From Leptospira soteropolitanensis (GTDB lineage: Bacteria; Spirochaetota; Leptospiria; Leptospirales; Leptospiraceae): a stretch of DNA of 64,000 nt. The stretch is taken from assembly GCF_026151655.1 (NCBI RefSeq), contig NZ_JAMQPN010000001.1, positions 930,001 through 994,000 of the forward strand. The letters run 5' to 3'. The notes below the pieces were generated by a model. It was not told where the DNA came from and did no database searches. It was given only the letters and a program-made list of their open reading frames with translations. A program made the position numbers and the translations under genes. Shown in pieces: positions 63,312 through 64,000 of this stretch; within the stretch, counting starts at the first letter, position 1; each line of letters starts with the position of its first letter.

Positions 63312-64000
63312 TTATGCCGCGTGGTAGAGGATACTTTCTTCCAAAGATTTATATGCAGCTTTAATCCAAATATCGAATTTGATTCCAGGGATGGAGCTGT
63401 TGGAGTAACCAAGTGCCACTTCAGAAGGATAACCAAGTTTGTCTAACTCCTCGATGAATTGATTAAAAAAATCAGAAAAGACATCGAGTTTGTCATTCGG
63501 AATGATCGCTGCATATAAGGTCTCTTCTAATTGATACAAACCCAATCCGATACTTGAGTTTTGTTTTCCAAGTAAGTTGAGCCCTATCGCTATTTCAGAT
63601 TGAAAGTTTGTATTTATGAATTTGAAGAGAATCAAAGTCACATTTTCTTTAGATTCAAAAACGGATTTGGCCATCCCGTAAAAATGTGATGCATTAAAAA
63701 GTTTAGAAACAGGATGTTTTATCACCTTAGCATATTCTTTTTTCGCCATTATCTTTTCGGATATAACTGTCGATTTTTCCCAGAAAAATTGGATTTCTGA
63801 TTCATTCCAAGTTTCTTTGGTTGAGAAACACAAAAAACCAAATAAATGCGCATTCATTGTTAATGGTATATATAATTTTCTTTTTCCATTGGAAATGGCG
63901 GGAAGTAATTCTCTAATTCTTCCTTCTTCGTATTCGTTCCACTCCACTGCATTGTCATCTGTTTCGACTAATATTTCTGCTTTTTGCCAAAAACATTCCT
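63312..64000 (-). CDS. GAF / degenerate GGDEF protein, 5' end outside window
   Basis: The frame stays open from 63312 past the GTG at 63947 to the window edge, so the start is missing and about 229 codons are present. The first ~70 residues look like the end of a GAF-type sensor (KLYIPLTMNAHLFGFLCFST). The rest follows the GGDEF fold: HPVSKLFNASHFYG stands where DPLTGLYNRRYF would be, GLGLYQLEETLYAAIIPN where GRYGGDEFVVLLP would be, and ALGYSNSSIPG with AAYKSLEESILYHA where the final SIG and AD-ALY-AK elements would be. The GG(D/E)EF loop is lost (YQLEE), so it cannot make c-di-GMP. Confidence 0.75.
   Translation of the reverse strand, partial: ECFWQKAEILVETDDNAVEWNEYEEGRIRELLPAISNGKRKLYIPLTMNAHLFGFLCFSTKETWNESEIQFFWEKSTVISEKIMAKKEYAKVIKHPVSKLFNASHFYGMAKSVFESKENVTLILFKFINTNFQSEIAIGLNLLGKQNSSIGLGLYQLEETLYAAIIPNDKLDVFSDFFNQFIEELDKLGYPSEVALGYSNSSIPGIKFDIWIKAAYKSLEESILYHAA

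Overview
The window reads as chromosomal DNA of a Leptospira-type spirochaete, probably from the free-living (saprophytic) side of the genus. This is inferred from AT-rich, densely packed genes, spirochaete-style lipoprotein signals, many 7TM-DISM sensors, flagellar fliG/fliH, a large TPR protein that resembles the periplasmic flagellar collar protein, and a complete nitric-oxide-reductase block. I see no tRNA, rRNA, CRISPR array, insertion sequence or phage gene. Both edges cut through genes.

Layout. 1-6400: partial DISM lipoprotein, FMN-dependent glutamate-synthase-like enzyme, PAS histidine kinase with a single-domain response regulator, short SSB, two envelope proteins. 6500-12300: MBOAT acyltransferase, PilZ, SDR-like protein, DUF374 acyltransferase, metK, C-terminal transketolase subunit, clpS. 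12300-21200: glycogen-binding-domain protein, the 1220-residue TPR protein with acidic DDPF repeats, WecG/TagA glycosyltransferase, membrane-anchored exported protein, MFS transporter, mtnC. 21200-28850: NO-reductase block (norE/norF-like, norC, norB, norQ, norD), nnrS and a Crp/Fnr regulator. 28850-35000 (minus strand): fliG-fliH run into two DISM sensor proteins, then the Crp/Fnr gene and nnrS. 35100-39350: two overlapping DISM-adenylate cyclase genes. 39400-53000: aldehyde dehydrogenase, tandem hemerythrin, gatB, cobT-cobS-cobC, dnaE, membrane AraC regulator, acyl-CoA synthetase. 53000-58250: M23 peptidase, then a sigma factor / unknown / CHAT protease / Cys-rich protein operon. 58250-64000: phasin-like protein, mtnA-msrA, FapA-like protein, alpha/beta hydrolase, CheX-like protein, degenerate GGDEF protein.

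Three systems stand out. (1) The two overlapping cyclase genes have lost complementary halves of the class III active site: the first keeps the base-binding and transition-state residues but has Ser for the second metal Asp, the second keeps both metal Asp but has lost the Thr/Asn/Arg set. They look like a bacterial two-gene equivalent of the mammalian C2/C1 heterodimer. (2) A sigma factor sits in one operon with a CHAT-family protease that has an apparent His212/Cys252 dyad, plus two uncharacterised proteins; this suggests protease-controlled sigma activity. (3) TTGAT-N4-ATCAA boxes lie before norC, before nnrS and, with one mismatch, before the tandem hemerythrin gene. They match the E-SR recognition helix of the local Crp/Fnr protein, which lacks FNR cluster cysteines, so a DNR-type nitric-oxide regulon is likely. 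Two unorthodox DISM sensors (one kinase without its phospho-accepting His, one without a recognisable ATPase) lie directly upstream of that regulator.
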